Positions 12,401 through 22,039 of a DNA stretch of 64,000 nucleotides are shown here, piece after piece (position 1 is the first letter of the stretch; every line of letters begins with the position of its first letter). A program made the position numbers and the translations under genes. Below the pieces are notes generated by a model. It searched no databases, was not told where the DNA came from, and was given only the letters and a program-made list of their open reading frames with translations. The stretch lies in NCBI GenBank assembly GCA_002633025.1, contig NMRB01002272.1, forward strand, positions 29,498 to 93,497, written 5' to 3'. This DNA is from Notospermus geniculatus (taxonomy: Eukaryota; Nemertea; Pilidiophora; Heteronemertea; Lineidae).

Positions 12401-15377
12401 CTTTAAAAATGGTATACGCACTTGGGAAAAATTAGTTTGATCAGGAACCAATAGATGGCGACACTTTGGAATTGTTTTGGCGCCGTTGGGAGGTGCCTCC
12501 ACGAACGAACTGAGGCGCAGCACTGCGTGGCATTACGTAATAATCGCTGACGCAGCGAAAGGGTTAAGATTGGGAAACCGTTTAAAGGTACCGGCATTTG
12601 TTGTAAGCAGTGAGTGGACTATCATCCGTTGTAGAGACTGGTTTCAGATCCAAGACCCAGCATTACCGGTAGGCCCTATATTTACATTTCATCATAAGTG
12701 ATCAAGGTCACATCTTCCTGTACTTATGACAAACAAAGGGATGATTCCTTCATGTGAATGAATCACGCTGTATTAAGAAGATCAGCTTTAACCTCCAAGA
12801 TTGCTATCTATCAGTGAAGTCTACCATACATTCACATACACTGGTGCATTCTTGAGAAAGAATCTACTTACAAGGTTTATAAACATACAGATCTCCCCAT
12901 TCACTGTCTCTTGTTCCTGCTGAGTTTGATGCTCGACACATGTACTTCCCACTCACTGATTCAAGATAGCCGTTCTTGTGGAAGTCATACTTCTCAGTCA
13001 CTGGATTGAAGATGAACTTCTGACTTGTACCAATAGGTCCTTTACTTTCCCAGTCCTCAACACCAGTTCTTGCATTCTTGGAGTATTTATACCATTTATA
13101 TGTAATGGTCCCAGCCCCAGGTTGATAAGCATCACAGACCAGTTCCCGATAGGATCCAATAGCAGCAGGTTCAAATCCAGACAACACTGGGGTCTTGGGG
13201 GGAACTGAAAGAGAAATTGATAGAACTAAATGACTAGTAACATTAGCACAGGTATGCTGGCATGGTGGGTTCAATTCTTTACTTTGTCATCCGACTATGA
13301 CATGTCTTTGTATCAGTTTAAATTTTGAAATAAACATCATAACAGCAGTGTATAAATAAATTTTTTATTATGTGAACTGAGTCAATACTTCAACAAGTCT
13401 GGGGCCGTATGCATAAAACATCTTACATGTAAAATTTCCCTTATCTTTTGTTTGGAACAATAGTTTAAGGGAAATTTTACACTTAAGATGTTTCATGCAT
13501 ACGGCCCCTGGTCATCGGGGAATTTCGCTCTCATTTAGTAAACAGAATGTCGAGCATTTGACTTTGGAGTGGGAGGTACTGACTTCAGACTCAAGTGGAG
13601 ACCCACATTGTTTCCTCTATGTGACCCGATCCAGCAAAAGTAGGTGCTTGTCACAACCGAGGAAAGGGTTAACAGCCTTACAACACAATACATGTAGCTG
13701 AAATGTTAACGTCTCTGCAGTGATAATAGTTGAGTAAACTGATGACCAATGATGATCACTTGTGACAAGTGCCTGCTTTTGCTGGAGCAGGTCACATGAT
13801 GTCACCCATTCAGAAAGAATAACAAAGCATAATGTCTGTTTTAATAAAATATTCAGGAATAAGGTACAAATAACAAATATGGCGCTTTCTTCAATGATTT
13901 AACTTATCAATGGCCTTCAAATTTTCATCATCCCATCAAATGCCTTCCGAGGTGTCAGGGTGGCGCAGTGGAAACATCCATGCCTGCCACCAATGAGGTC
14001 GCGGGTTCGATCCCCTGTCGCTCGAGTGGCTATATGTGGTAGAGAGGGCGAGCTCTCCTTGTCGGTTTCCTCCGGGACTCTGGTTTCCACCTACATTTCC
14101 TAAATATAGCCCAATATTGTTTCATGAGTAGCTATAATGCCCTAAGTTGGCACTTGCACTCCTGAAATATTTTTTAAAAATCCCATTTTGCAGGGACATG
14201 CTAGTTGCTCCAAATGGTTCAGGTGGCCTCACAAGTCAATTTCCTTTGATGTGGAAATAAAGGTTAGGGTTAGTTATGATGTGGAAATGTCCTCCTTACT
14301 CAGTTACAACATCTCAACTATCACCTCAACCCATCAAACACCATCAAGAAGACTCGAGCAAAACTTCCTTCTACAGGCGCGTATCAAAGGGGGGGCAAAG
14401 CCGGCCCGTGCCCCCTCTATTTTGTGGAAAATCTTTAAAATTGACCGGGAAATTTTGAAATTTTGAAAAGATGTTAAATGAAATGGTCCATGGACCATGT
14501 GCTCACCTGGGTGAACGTACCAGAAAAACAAATGACAAATGTTAAATCGAAATGTTCCAGGGTCATGTATCCTCATTAGATGCACCTGACATGCCTGATA
14601 AAAAATTGGAGACAATCAAGGTACAGTTCAGGAGTTACTGGACTTTGAGCTTTGGTTTTGGCCACCTGGTTGCCAAGCGGAGAATCGAATTGGACCGAAA
14701 AGTGGTGTCATTGGTAACCTGACATAGGGGTGTATACATGTATGTACCAAGTTNNNNNNNNNNNNNNNNNNNNNNNNNNNNNNNNNNNNNNNNNNNNNNN
14801 NNNNNNNNNNNNNNNNNNNNNNNNNNNNNNNNNNNNNNNNNNNNNNAAAACCCGTTATATATGTAATGTACCCTCATTAGATACACCTATGATAAAAATT
14901 TGGAGGTGATCCTGTCATTAGTTCAGGAGTTATTGCACTTTTTGTGTTTTTGGTTTTAGCCACCTGGTGGCCAAGTCAAGAATCGAATCGGACCAAAACT
15001 TGGTGTCATAGGTCATATGACCTAGGGGCATATGTGTACCAAGTTTCAGATCAATAGCCCCAGCGGTTACGAAACGTGCCCTGCTAACGGACGACGACGG
15101 ACGACGACGGACGACGACGACGACGACGGACGACGGACGCACAACCATTGTATAAGCTCACCACAGGTGAGCTAAAAACTGACCGAGGTTTTCCCCGATG
15201 TGCGCTGGCTGTGCCCCCTCTTTCCCATGATTCTGGATCCGCCCCTGTTCTAAGCTGCTAAATCACCAAACTGGAAGGTGAGTGAGAAACATCTCGTCTA
15301 GTTTACTTACCGAGGGCCTGAATAGAAAGAAGGTTTACTGTGGTCACAACCAGGAAGATGGAAAAGTAGAACATCAT
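364..15377 (-). CDS. Gene A: Ig/FN3 transmembrane receptor, 3' part outside window
   Basis: Exons in coding order: 15311-15377 (signal peptide), 12872-13204 (Ig1), 11913-12251 (Ig2), 11309-11557 (Ig3), 10559-10831 (Ig4), 7010-7336 (Ig5), 6352-6657 (Ig6), 5669-5980 (Ig7), 4172-4489 (Ig8), 2312-2575 (Ig9), 1376-1666 (Ig10), 762-1058 (FN3), 364-483 (transmembrane). Each is bounded by AG and GT on the minus strand and each intron is phase 1, so the visible protein is about 1165 residues without a stop. Most Ig exons show the Cys-Trp-Tyr-x-Cys pattern. The start ATGATG follows a consensus acceptor. The helix is followed by RKRR, a stop-transfer signal, so the C-terminus is cytoplasmic. By position in copies B and C, the 19-nt microexon and tail exons lie just left of base 1. 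No frameshift is seen. The ligand is unknown. Exon structure is strongly supported; function is inferred from domains. Confidence 0.9.
2014..2237. mobile_element. Fold-back element (MITE-like)
   Basis: The arms pair over about 60 bases with mismatches (ACTCCAAAAGAGTGCAGCA against ATTCCAAAAGAATGCAGCA) and contain CATGACGTCC. It lies in the gene A intron between the Ig9 and Ig10 exons. Confidence 0.7.
3713..3785 (+). repeat. tRNA-like sequence (SINE head or tRNA pseudogene)
   Basis: It has an A-box (TGGCCGAGCGG) and a B-box (GGTTCGATACC) at tRNA spacing and a TTAA in the anticodon-loop position, resembling tRNA-Leu. The ends do not form a seven-pair acceptor stem, so I do not call it a working tRNA. 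It lies within about 1.3 kb present only in the gene A copy of this intron. Confidence 0.45.
4073..4122. repeat. Perfect AT-rich palindrome
   Basis: GTGATGATAAATTCACA is followed by its reverse complement around a short ATTTTATGA centre. Confidence 0.7.
4504..5560 (+). mobile_element. Dispersed 'GCTCACC' repeat with internal tandem units
   Basis: It starts TGAAATGGTCCATGGACC and ends at a GCTCACCCCAGTGAGCT hairpin followed by poly-A. Inside, about four degenerate units of roughly 145 bp each contain CCACCTGGCGGCC or CCACCTGGTGGCC (near 4639, 4782, 4926, 5070). A GAC-rich simple sequence precedes the end. It sits in gene A between the Ig7 and Ig8 exons; B and C lack it there. Confidence 0.7.
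8130..8130. other. Single unknown base at a poly-T run
   Basis: An N ends a long T run before the LINE fragment, marking a possible assembly join. Confidence 0.8.
8131..8310 (-). pseudogene. LINE reverse-transcriptase C-terminal fragment
   Basis: Minus-strand translation gives ERLLEKRCRVPLHDITNI and later KEFHWKLTYNVLPT, which resembles the region after the RT domain (zf-RVT type, 'F-x-WKL-x-x-N-x-LPT') in non-LTR retrotransposons. It ends at a poly-T run and an N at about 8130. It lies in a gene A intron and is absent from the matching introns of B and C. It is a short dead fragment. Confidence 0.45.
8325..8550 (+). mobile_element. Fragment of the 'GCTCACC' repeat family
   Basis: It shares TTTGAGCACTCTGGGTCAAG and the GCCACCTGGTGGCCATG core with the element at 4504. 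It directly follows the LINE fragment, so this intron holds a cluster of insertions. Confidence 0.6.
10427..10530. mobile_element. Fold-back element with GTAAAAGTAAAG arms
   Basis: Left arm TAGTAAAAGTAAAAGTAAAA, right arm CTTTACTTTTACTA. The counterpart at 54443-54530 in gene C has longer arms (AAAGTCGTCTCCGAA and TTCAGAGACGACTT). Gene B lacks it. Confidence 0.55.
12277..12567. mobile_element. TTAA-flanked MITE (piggyBac-like ends)
   Basis: TTAACCCTTTTGCTGCGT at the left and ACGCAGCGAAAGGGTTAA at the right, with TTAA on both sides. In gene B the same intron reads directly from GATAAT to GATTGGG without it (empty site near 34745-34765). Confidence 0.75.
13401..13508. mobile_element. Short fold-back element
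   Basis: GGGGCCGTATGCATAAAACA and TGTTTCATGCATACGGCCCC form long arms. CTG flanks both ends as a possible 3-bp target duplication. Confidence 0.75.
13621..13795. mobile_element. Fold-back element of the AGTAGGTGCTTGTCACA family
   Basis: Arms GTGACCCGATCCAGCAAAAG and CTTTTGCTGGAGCAGGTCAC. Related copies occur at 1-230, 22590-22780, 42850-43045 and 48420-48535. Confidence 0.65.
13955..14170 (+). repeat. tRNA-derived SINE
   Basis: A-box GTGGCGCAGTGG and B-box GGGTTCGATCCCC are followed by a body containing CGGTTTCCTCCGGGACTC, a common tRNA-SINE layout. It sits in the first coding intron of gene A and is not in the matching introns of B or C. Confidence 0.55.
14478..15178 (+). mobile_element. 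'GCTCACC' repeat family, second copy
   Basis: It has the same start (ATGAAATGGTCCATGGACC) and end (GCTCACCACAGGTGAGCT) as the element at 4504, with GCCACCTGGTGGCC at 14958-14971 and a GAC-rich run. An N gap interrupts it. It appears to be inserted into an older repeat that begins near 14390 and resumes near 15180. Confidence 0.7.
14754..14846. other. Assembly gap
   Basis: A run of N inside the repeat at 14478. Length is as given in the assembly and may not be real. Confidence 0.98.
15311..15377 (-). CDS. Gene A signal-peptide exon
   Basis: This 67-nt exon encodes 22 residues beginning MMFYFSIFLVVTTVNLLSIQ, a hydrophobic secretion signal, and ends in phase 1. The two ATG codons are tandem and lie directly after an acceptor (TTTTCTCTCCCAG), so translation starts at the second exon and the upstream exon is 5'-UTR. 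The same exon recurs at 36609-36675 (gene B) and 60560-60626 (gene C) with almost no change. Confidence 0.88.
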
Positions 15378-16066
15378 CTGGGAGAGAAAACACAACAAAT
15401 TAGAAATGATAGGCCTAACTGATTGATAATTGACATAGGCCAATAACAATAAAAGAGTTCATTGTCGTATTGAATGAAGTGGTTTCAGATCACTATACCG
15501 GTATGTGACCCCCGGGCACATGTCACTCAGAAGGTGAGCCTCAATGAACCAAGGTGACACCAGGAGAGAATGGAAGAAATAGATTATTTCAGATTTCATA
15601 GACACAGACAATATTGAAACTGACAAACATTTGGTCTCAACCTGCCAAGCTAAGAGTGAGATGCGACTCGACTGGTTTTGCCAGAAAGGGTCACAATTAG
15701 GCAATTTCTCCCAGCTCATCACATGATCCCCTACGTATCACCCAGTATCATGTAGACTAATCAGTCTTGTAGATATTACAGAAATTTTGTCACACAGGTG
15801 TTCATTGGAAAGTGCTCATTCGGAGCTTTCCAATGAATACCTAAGGGGCGGGTTCCAGGTTCCCTTTAAGCTTTTCTTACACATTTTCATTTTTGACAAA
15901 ATGGGCCTTGGCAGCAAAAGGGTTAAAGATCAGCCTCGTCATGAGTGTGGCAGAGCAAATGTCTGTTACTGTAGGCTAATGACATACATCAAGATGGTGC
16001 CACTAGGCCTAGCTACCCAGCTACAAAACCAGCAGTCCCCTCTGCCTGCTTACCTTTCTGTTGAAA

Positions 16067-16186
16067 TCAGACCGGGTCTTGTGAAAGAGAAATACCAGAC
16101 GGACGGATACTCAGCTCCTGAATACCAGACGGACGGATACTCAGCTCCAGAATACCAGACGGATGGATACTCAGCTCCAGTCGCAT
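16067..16186 (-). CDS. Upstream ORF in gene A 5'-UTR exon (39 aa)
   Basis: An ATG at 16184-16186 opens a 39-codon frame whose body is three 10-residue repeats of the type ILELSIRPSG, ending in TGA before the donor. The repeat unit is 30 bp, so changes in copy number keep the frame. It lies 5' of the receptor start on the inferred transcript and could reduce or gate receptor translation. Whether it is translated is unknown. Confidence 0.4.
   Translation of the reverse strand: MRLELSIHPSGILELSIRPSGIQELSIRPSGISLSQDPV
16091..16180. repeat. 30-bp minisatellite, 3 units (gene A)
   Basis: Three head-to-tail 30-bp units, each containing AATACCAGACGGACGGATAC on the plus strand followed by TCAGCTCCAG, with few substitutions. 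The same array is present in gene B (3 units) and gene C (7 units), always inside the first exon. Confidence 0.95.
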
Positions 16187-16230
16187 ACTTCCCTGATCAA
16201 CTGACGAAGACTGACAGCCAAAAAGTTGGT

Positions 16231-18414
16231 CTGGTGTTTACAAACATAAAATGCTTCCTGGTTCATGACTCTGATCGTTTTTTGCCACTAGCTCCACCCC
16301 TACTGCAGTAAAGGAACACCCCAATAAAGAACTTGTACTCTGAGGAACTAAGACAGGTGAGCCACCTAGTGATAAAGTAGCAATCTAAGCTTTGGTATTG
16401 AACAATGGGAATCCTGATTTCCCATTTAAGAACACTCACTGAAAACCAGAGTAAAGGCCCGTTTCCACTTCAGTGGATTCTGCCGTGGTTTGCAGTCAGA
16501 GAGCGGTTTTCACAGGCATTGGGATAATTAACAGGACATGTATTGTTAAACCATCGAAGGATTATCCAAACCCCTGTGAAAATAGCACTGCTCGATGCAA
16601 ACCACGGGGTTTGTGATGATATCAACAAGACCATGTAAATTCATAAAAGTAAACAAGAATTATTTTCTAAAAATTATAATTTCTCTGGAATAAAAGTCAC
16701 ACTTTAACATACATTAACATTCTGTACCGGTACATAAATAAAAGAAACATTTCATCTTGGATGAATAATACTGCAATAAACATAGAAAAATATACGACTC
16801 CAGCGAAAGGTTTCAATTTTGTAGAAATGTAAAATCAACATAGATTAAATCAGATTGGAACACAAACATCTAGGATTTAGTACCAAACCAGTGACTGGAC
16901 ACTGGGATGGATCCTTTCACATCACATGATCATGTAAGCCCAACAATGCCATCAGTTTTGATGACAAATTCTAGAACGGTGGTAGAGACCATGTAAACTG
17001 AAGTGTCTGATCCCTCTGACGAAATGGACGCCAGGATCGGGAAAGTAATCTCGGACTTGAAAATACAGAGACTTTCTAAGTCGCTGAAGCATGCAGTAAT
17101 GTCCTGATTAGTATGAGGGTTAGTTTCAAATTAATTACCAAATAACTAATAAGTTAACATGACATTTAATCTGGAATATGCTGCTCATCTTCCATATTTT
17201 TAACTAATAAGCTATCTTGGATAGTTGCCATAGTGATAGTTGCCATAGTGACAGGTCTCCAGGCAGTTCATGGTTCAAACAGATCAACACGACTTAGGTT
17301 GGAGTATTACATTCAAAATGCTTCACTCTCCAAACAAAATGACTTTGATTTATTTATATTGTATCACATTGTGTGTCATTTTTTGTGCTTTATTTTAGAT
17401 ATCCAAACAAAACGAGTGTGTACTAATTCTCTGAATTTTGATAGCAATCACCATGAAGGATACAGCTACCAGGAAGACGACTTCTCGCCTGAACGATCCG
17501 GTCACAGATATATGGACAGATAATCTCAACTCAAGGAATGTGGAAATAGACAACAACTCTTGATAGATGCTAGTCAGGGTCCCGGCCGACCCTCTTCATC
17601 TGATACCCAAGACCATGACACCAAATATTCATATCATAAGCCCCACCCCCTATAAATATTTCATAATACTCATTAATAATCTTTGATTAGCCGAAGACCC
17701 AAGTCTAAATAGATTAATTCCATGAAACAGGGATGATTTTTATCACAGTTAAATCAACTTCTCATATATCACAGTAGGCCTATATTAGCTTCCAGCTTGA
17801 TCAAGATGTGGCCTGTTCCCTTAAAGGACTTTCCTTACAAGCAATTTCCTTACAAGCACAAACTGCAAGTCTAGCTACAGTTGAGAACTCGATTTAAGCG
17901 AGCTGGTCGTAACAGTCAAGGTGTCTGAATAGAGAATCAAACGCCGCCATCTTGAATATATTATAGTAGGCCTACTTGCATCTGGAATTTATCGCCGACT
18001 AAGAGCATATTTACACATCTGACATTGCTGCCTTAGAATATCATGTTGAACACGGTAAACTGCAACTCTAGTTTTGTCTTGGGATGTAGACACTAAAATA
18101 ATTAATTTGTAATTTTGAAATTGTGATTTTCGTGGGCCGTGAAATTATTCTTAATGTCATTTTCGACTGTCGTGACTAATTCTCTTTAAGGCAGAGCAAA
18201 CTTCACAAATGTTTGTCAGTCACCATGGAAACGTTTAACATCAAGGTGAGGGGATTCAATTCAAAGAAACTGCCAGGATCGCATGCAGATAATTGTAGTC
18301 AAACCTAATGCCTCCTGACGACTCATCTAATCACAAGTCACTACACCGCTGTGACTCCTGTCTCTTTAGTTATAACTGTGTAGCATTGAAGATGAGCTGA
18401 AGTCCGAGTCAAGT
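16231..18414. other. Intergenic region between genes A and B
   Basis: It is conserved with the intergenic DNA at 37300-39008 and 61350-63592. It includes upstream sequence of A and the 3' flank of B. A minus-strand AATAAA-type signal could be read near 17346-17395, but no cleavage site is evident. No further gene is seen. Confidence 0.6.
16482..16610. repeat. Imperfect fold-back repeat
   Basis: CCGTGGTTTGCA and TTTTCACAGG on the left pair with CCTGTGAAAA and TGCAAACCACGG on the right. It is also present at about 37552-37677 and 61592-61717, so it predates the array duplications. Confidence 0.7.
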
Positions 18415-21400
18415 TTAGATTAATTCCATAAAACCGGGATCATCTTTATCATCAGGATCCTCTGGAGCTGGTAGTGGTGGCGCTTCACGGGAGAAATCCA
18501 CTGAAGCATAAGGGTCCTCAATCGTCTCTTTTCCACGGATAACGTCTGGGTTTTTCGGTGGTTTGAGATTGACCATCGTGTAAATTGTTCCGTCGACACC
18601 GATTCGGGGCCCCTGAAAAAGTGGAACAGATGTATAGTTTAGATTTCTGGAGTTGCTTTGGCTGGTAAAAGGCTAAGAAATCGTTTTCCTGAACATTTCA
18701 ATGCAGCTGATGAACTCAGATCTGCAACCATCCAACTGTTCAATCCCAGGTCGTAATGGGATATCATCCCTGGCTCCCTGAGAGCAGTACATGTATATGC
18801 AGACGAAGGATCAGTTCGCTAGTTATACCGACCCCCTGTCCATATCCACTTCCTGAAGGTCCACCATTACGGACATCCTCATACACATTATCATCACCCC
18901 CTTGGTTGACGTTGGCGTACACAGCCGTATCATCCGAGCCCTTTTTACCAGGTTTTTGTCCTTTCTTCGGCTTATTCACTTCTGCATAGACATCACCTGT
19001 AAAAATAAATCAACAAAATCAGAGACTGGGTATTGAACCCTCGGCGCCACAGGAAATCAGATAAATCCAATATGGCTGCCAAGGGTGCCATTAAGGCATC
19101 ACCAAGGATCATTTATCCAGTAGTCTTGAACGTTAGTTGTGGTGTTGATATTTTTGGTGACTGGGAGGGGAATGTCGATGGTAGTCAGCTGCCCTGCATT
19201 CAGTGAGACTTTAGTGAAAAGTCTCTCTGAATGCAGGGCAGCTGACAGGGATCTGCGGTTATAAGTATTTATTAGCAAATGCAGATTTGTAGGGAAATGG
19301 AAGGGCTGGGGAGATATTCATCCTGCGAGAAAACGTTTTCAGCAAAAAAAATAAACAGAGAAACTGACACGTGAAAAATATAAAAATTCCTATCGCAAGG
19401 CTCGAACCCGGCGCCCCGGATTCAGAGCCGGACGCTCTACGACCAATGCGCCAGCCGGCCACGTCATGACGGTGGCTGCTCAATAAATGTTTATAAACAT
19501 ATCCCAGCTACTCAACATATTTTTATGTTAATTAAAAATGACGTTGCAAATCAGAATAATCTTCCAAAAATCGCATTTCACAACACCCACAGAGCAAGTC
19601 CCCAGCAAATCTGTCAGCATATCGCTACATAATGTACCCATCTACGTTCACAGTCACTAAAAACGTGAACCAACCGTCCGGTATATTCCATCTGAACATT
19701 AGACGCATTTCATCTGAGTCCAATTCTATTGAGTGACCCGTGAAAAGTCTTTGGCTAGCTTCGCTGTTGGCCGCTACGCGGCGCGTTGGGCCCTTGTGTC
19801 TAGTTACTTACCAGCTGGAGCAGGGCCAGCATCCTTCTTTCCTCTCTTTTTACTCAAATCAACTTGAGCATATTCGGTACCGACAGGTGCTGGGTCCTTC
19901 TTCTTCTGCACCTCGGCATACACAGCGCCACCTGTCAGATTAATAAAGCATTGTGTTGGACTTCTAGTTTACCACATGAAGCACTGGTAGAGAGCTTGTG
20001 CAGTGGCTCATTATGACGTCACTTTTGACCGATGGTCCACCATGTTGACGTCGACGACAAAGTATGCCACGTGTAGATCGCGTCATGGCTGAGGTCGCAC
20101 ACACTCCACTTGCACCGATGACAAAGTGTATTGAAAACTAGGGCTTGAATCTTCAAAGTATGTATCAGGCAAGCATTTTGGGGATCGTCACAAGATCTAC
20201 CTGCATTCTCTTAACACTTTGAAAATACTGCAAAATTCAATACAGAGGGGCTTGAACAAAGAAGGGTCTTACCCGGTCCTGCAGGTGGCGCTGATCCCTT
20301 ACCCTTCTTTTTCTTCTTGCCAAGGTCAACCTGGGCGTACGGCTGAGCTTCTGGTGAAGAGAGAGAAGGATGGGAAAGTAGAATATAAACAAGTAAATAT
20401 ATAGATAGTCTGGGTAAATCTCTTCCTCTGCAAATGAAGAACATCAGTTTTTATTGAAAGGCAGGTTACAAATTCAGAAAATTCCATTGAAATCAGAGTA
20501 AAAAGTTTGGAAGTCTGGCTACAACATGACTCACCAGGGGCAATCAGCACACCCTCTTTCACTCCCCCCTTCTCCTGGGTAAGTTCTACATCAATATACC
20601 CACTGTCCACGGGATGGGACTTCTTCTTGTTCACAGCGGCGCCACCTATAAAACACACGACAGAATGGTGACACATCGCGGAGACTTGAAGCAGGCCCCG
20701 CCTACACCAGATGCTGCCATCTTTGTGTAGACAAAGCCAGAGTCAGTTCATCAACAAAAATTAAAGTACAACAACTGCACAGAAGAAAAGAGAACATGAA
20801 CAAGAGGCCCATGGGCCTGGCGCTCAGCTGACAATGACCTGCCAACTCTAGAGGTTGTCAACAGATGAAAATGTCTGCAGTCATTTATCACTGTGGCACA
20901 TTTTTAAATAAACAGGACTCCTGACTTTCAAAAGAGTACCGTAACCAAGAAATGAGGACAGGGATGTTTTTATCAACGTACCAGCAGCCACACCAGTTCC
21001 ATTGGGTGGAGATGACGCCATCTCTATCCGTTCATTTTCATATGGGTTGAAGCCTGAAAATAAAATCATCACATTTCAACACTTTGAGAATAATCTGATT
21101 GCTTGGACATCTACAGAGAAGTATTAAGCCAGAAATATTTTCTCGGGCAATACACTAAAATTATGAACCCTTCAGGATCTAAAATGTTCAAAGTGTCACA
21201 ACCATTAGACACAGAAAATGATTTGTCTTAAAAAGTTGGAAGTAGAGGTGTAGCTGGTAGCTCCTTCTAGCAGGAAAGAGACACACTAACAGGGAAGCAT
21301 CACTCAGCAAATACATGTAGCTGCATTTAAAAGCAGTTTATTTACCAGCAAAGTCCTGAAGCTAAGCACACGCATTGAGTTTTCACTGGATACACTGATA

Positions 21401-22039
21401 CAGCTCTTGGCCCCTCAGTTCAAAACACGCCAAAATTTCAAGAACTAGTTTTGATAACGTCCTAGGCCACGTAGTGCTGGAAGTTCAAAAGATCTGTCCC
21501 CAACCTGGCATAAGTTGAGTACAGCATTATCTCTATTGTGCTAGGGTTGTACTAAACTTAACCATAAAACAAGTAGATACGATACAGTTACCATATTGTT
21601 AGTCTGAGAGATGTGCGAAGGCCGTCATTGCGTGATTTGGCTGAACACATGATCAAACCTGGGAGGAGAGGAAAGTTTATTACAAGCATGTGAGGTTAGG
21701 CTTTGTTAGCAGGCTTGGGCAGATTTCAAGATGGAGGACTGCCGTGAAGATACTAAAAGTCATTTTGAAAGATCAAGCCTAAGCGGTAGGCCTACTACTG
21801 ACCAATTGTCGGTTTGGTACAAGGTTGAGGAAAGCCAGATGACAGAGTTGAAGGAAACCTCCATGATCGTAACTTCTAGCAGAGATTAAAATGCGCTCCA
21901 CAAGAGCTTTACAGGTGTGACTTAGGCTTGATATCCTGGAAATTCACGTCCTGAGGGATGGTTAGTTTTGGGCCCTCACTCACCATCATCAACATGAACA
22001 TCAGTGAAGGCTGTATTTACTTCTCCTGTTTTCTCAGGT
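18415..22039 (-). CDS. Gene B cytoplasmic tail exons
   Basis: Seven exons (21984-22039, 20982-21053, 20535-20645, 20273-20350, 19812-19931, 18833-18996, 18415-18612). Tyrosine motifs in order: NPYENE (Grb2-type YxN), SGYIDVEL (ITIM-type), QPYAQVDL, AVYAEV, TEYAQVDL (ITSM-type), DVYAEV, AVYANV eight residues before YEDV, SGYGQG, TIYTMVDL (ITSM-type) and DPYASVDF. Lys-rich linkers separate them. A proline patch (APPLPAPE) and the terminal GFMELI follow. Almost every exon supplies one or two motifs. Confidence 0.87.

Larger units (their letters stand above)
16054..16230 (-). promoter_or_regulatory. Gene A 5'-UTR exon (5' limit approximate)
   Basis: A consensus donor (AAAG then GTAAGC) ends this exon at 16054, and the next acceptor lies directly before the ATG at 15377. 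The same donor and surroundings occur at 37126 and 61047. A TATA-like TTTTATG lies near 16246-16252 on the minus strand, about 35 nt before a TCAGTC initiator-like site, so transcription may begin near 16210-16220. The start is a guess; the donor is well supported by its conservation in three copies. Confidence 0.5.

Noticed and set aside
15787-16311. Plus-strand frame with EYQTDGYSAP repeats (also near 36940 and 60972)
   Set aside because: It arises because the minisatellite unit is 30 bp. It crosses the receptor first exon in antisense, has no splice or start support, and its flanks do not stay open in all copies.
16034-16311. Receptor translation starting at the uORF ATG as an N-terminal extension
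   Set aside because: The frame stops before the receptor start in A and C and at it in B, and the receptor ATG is followed by a good signal peptide.
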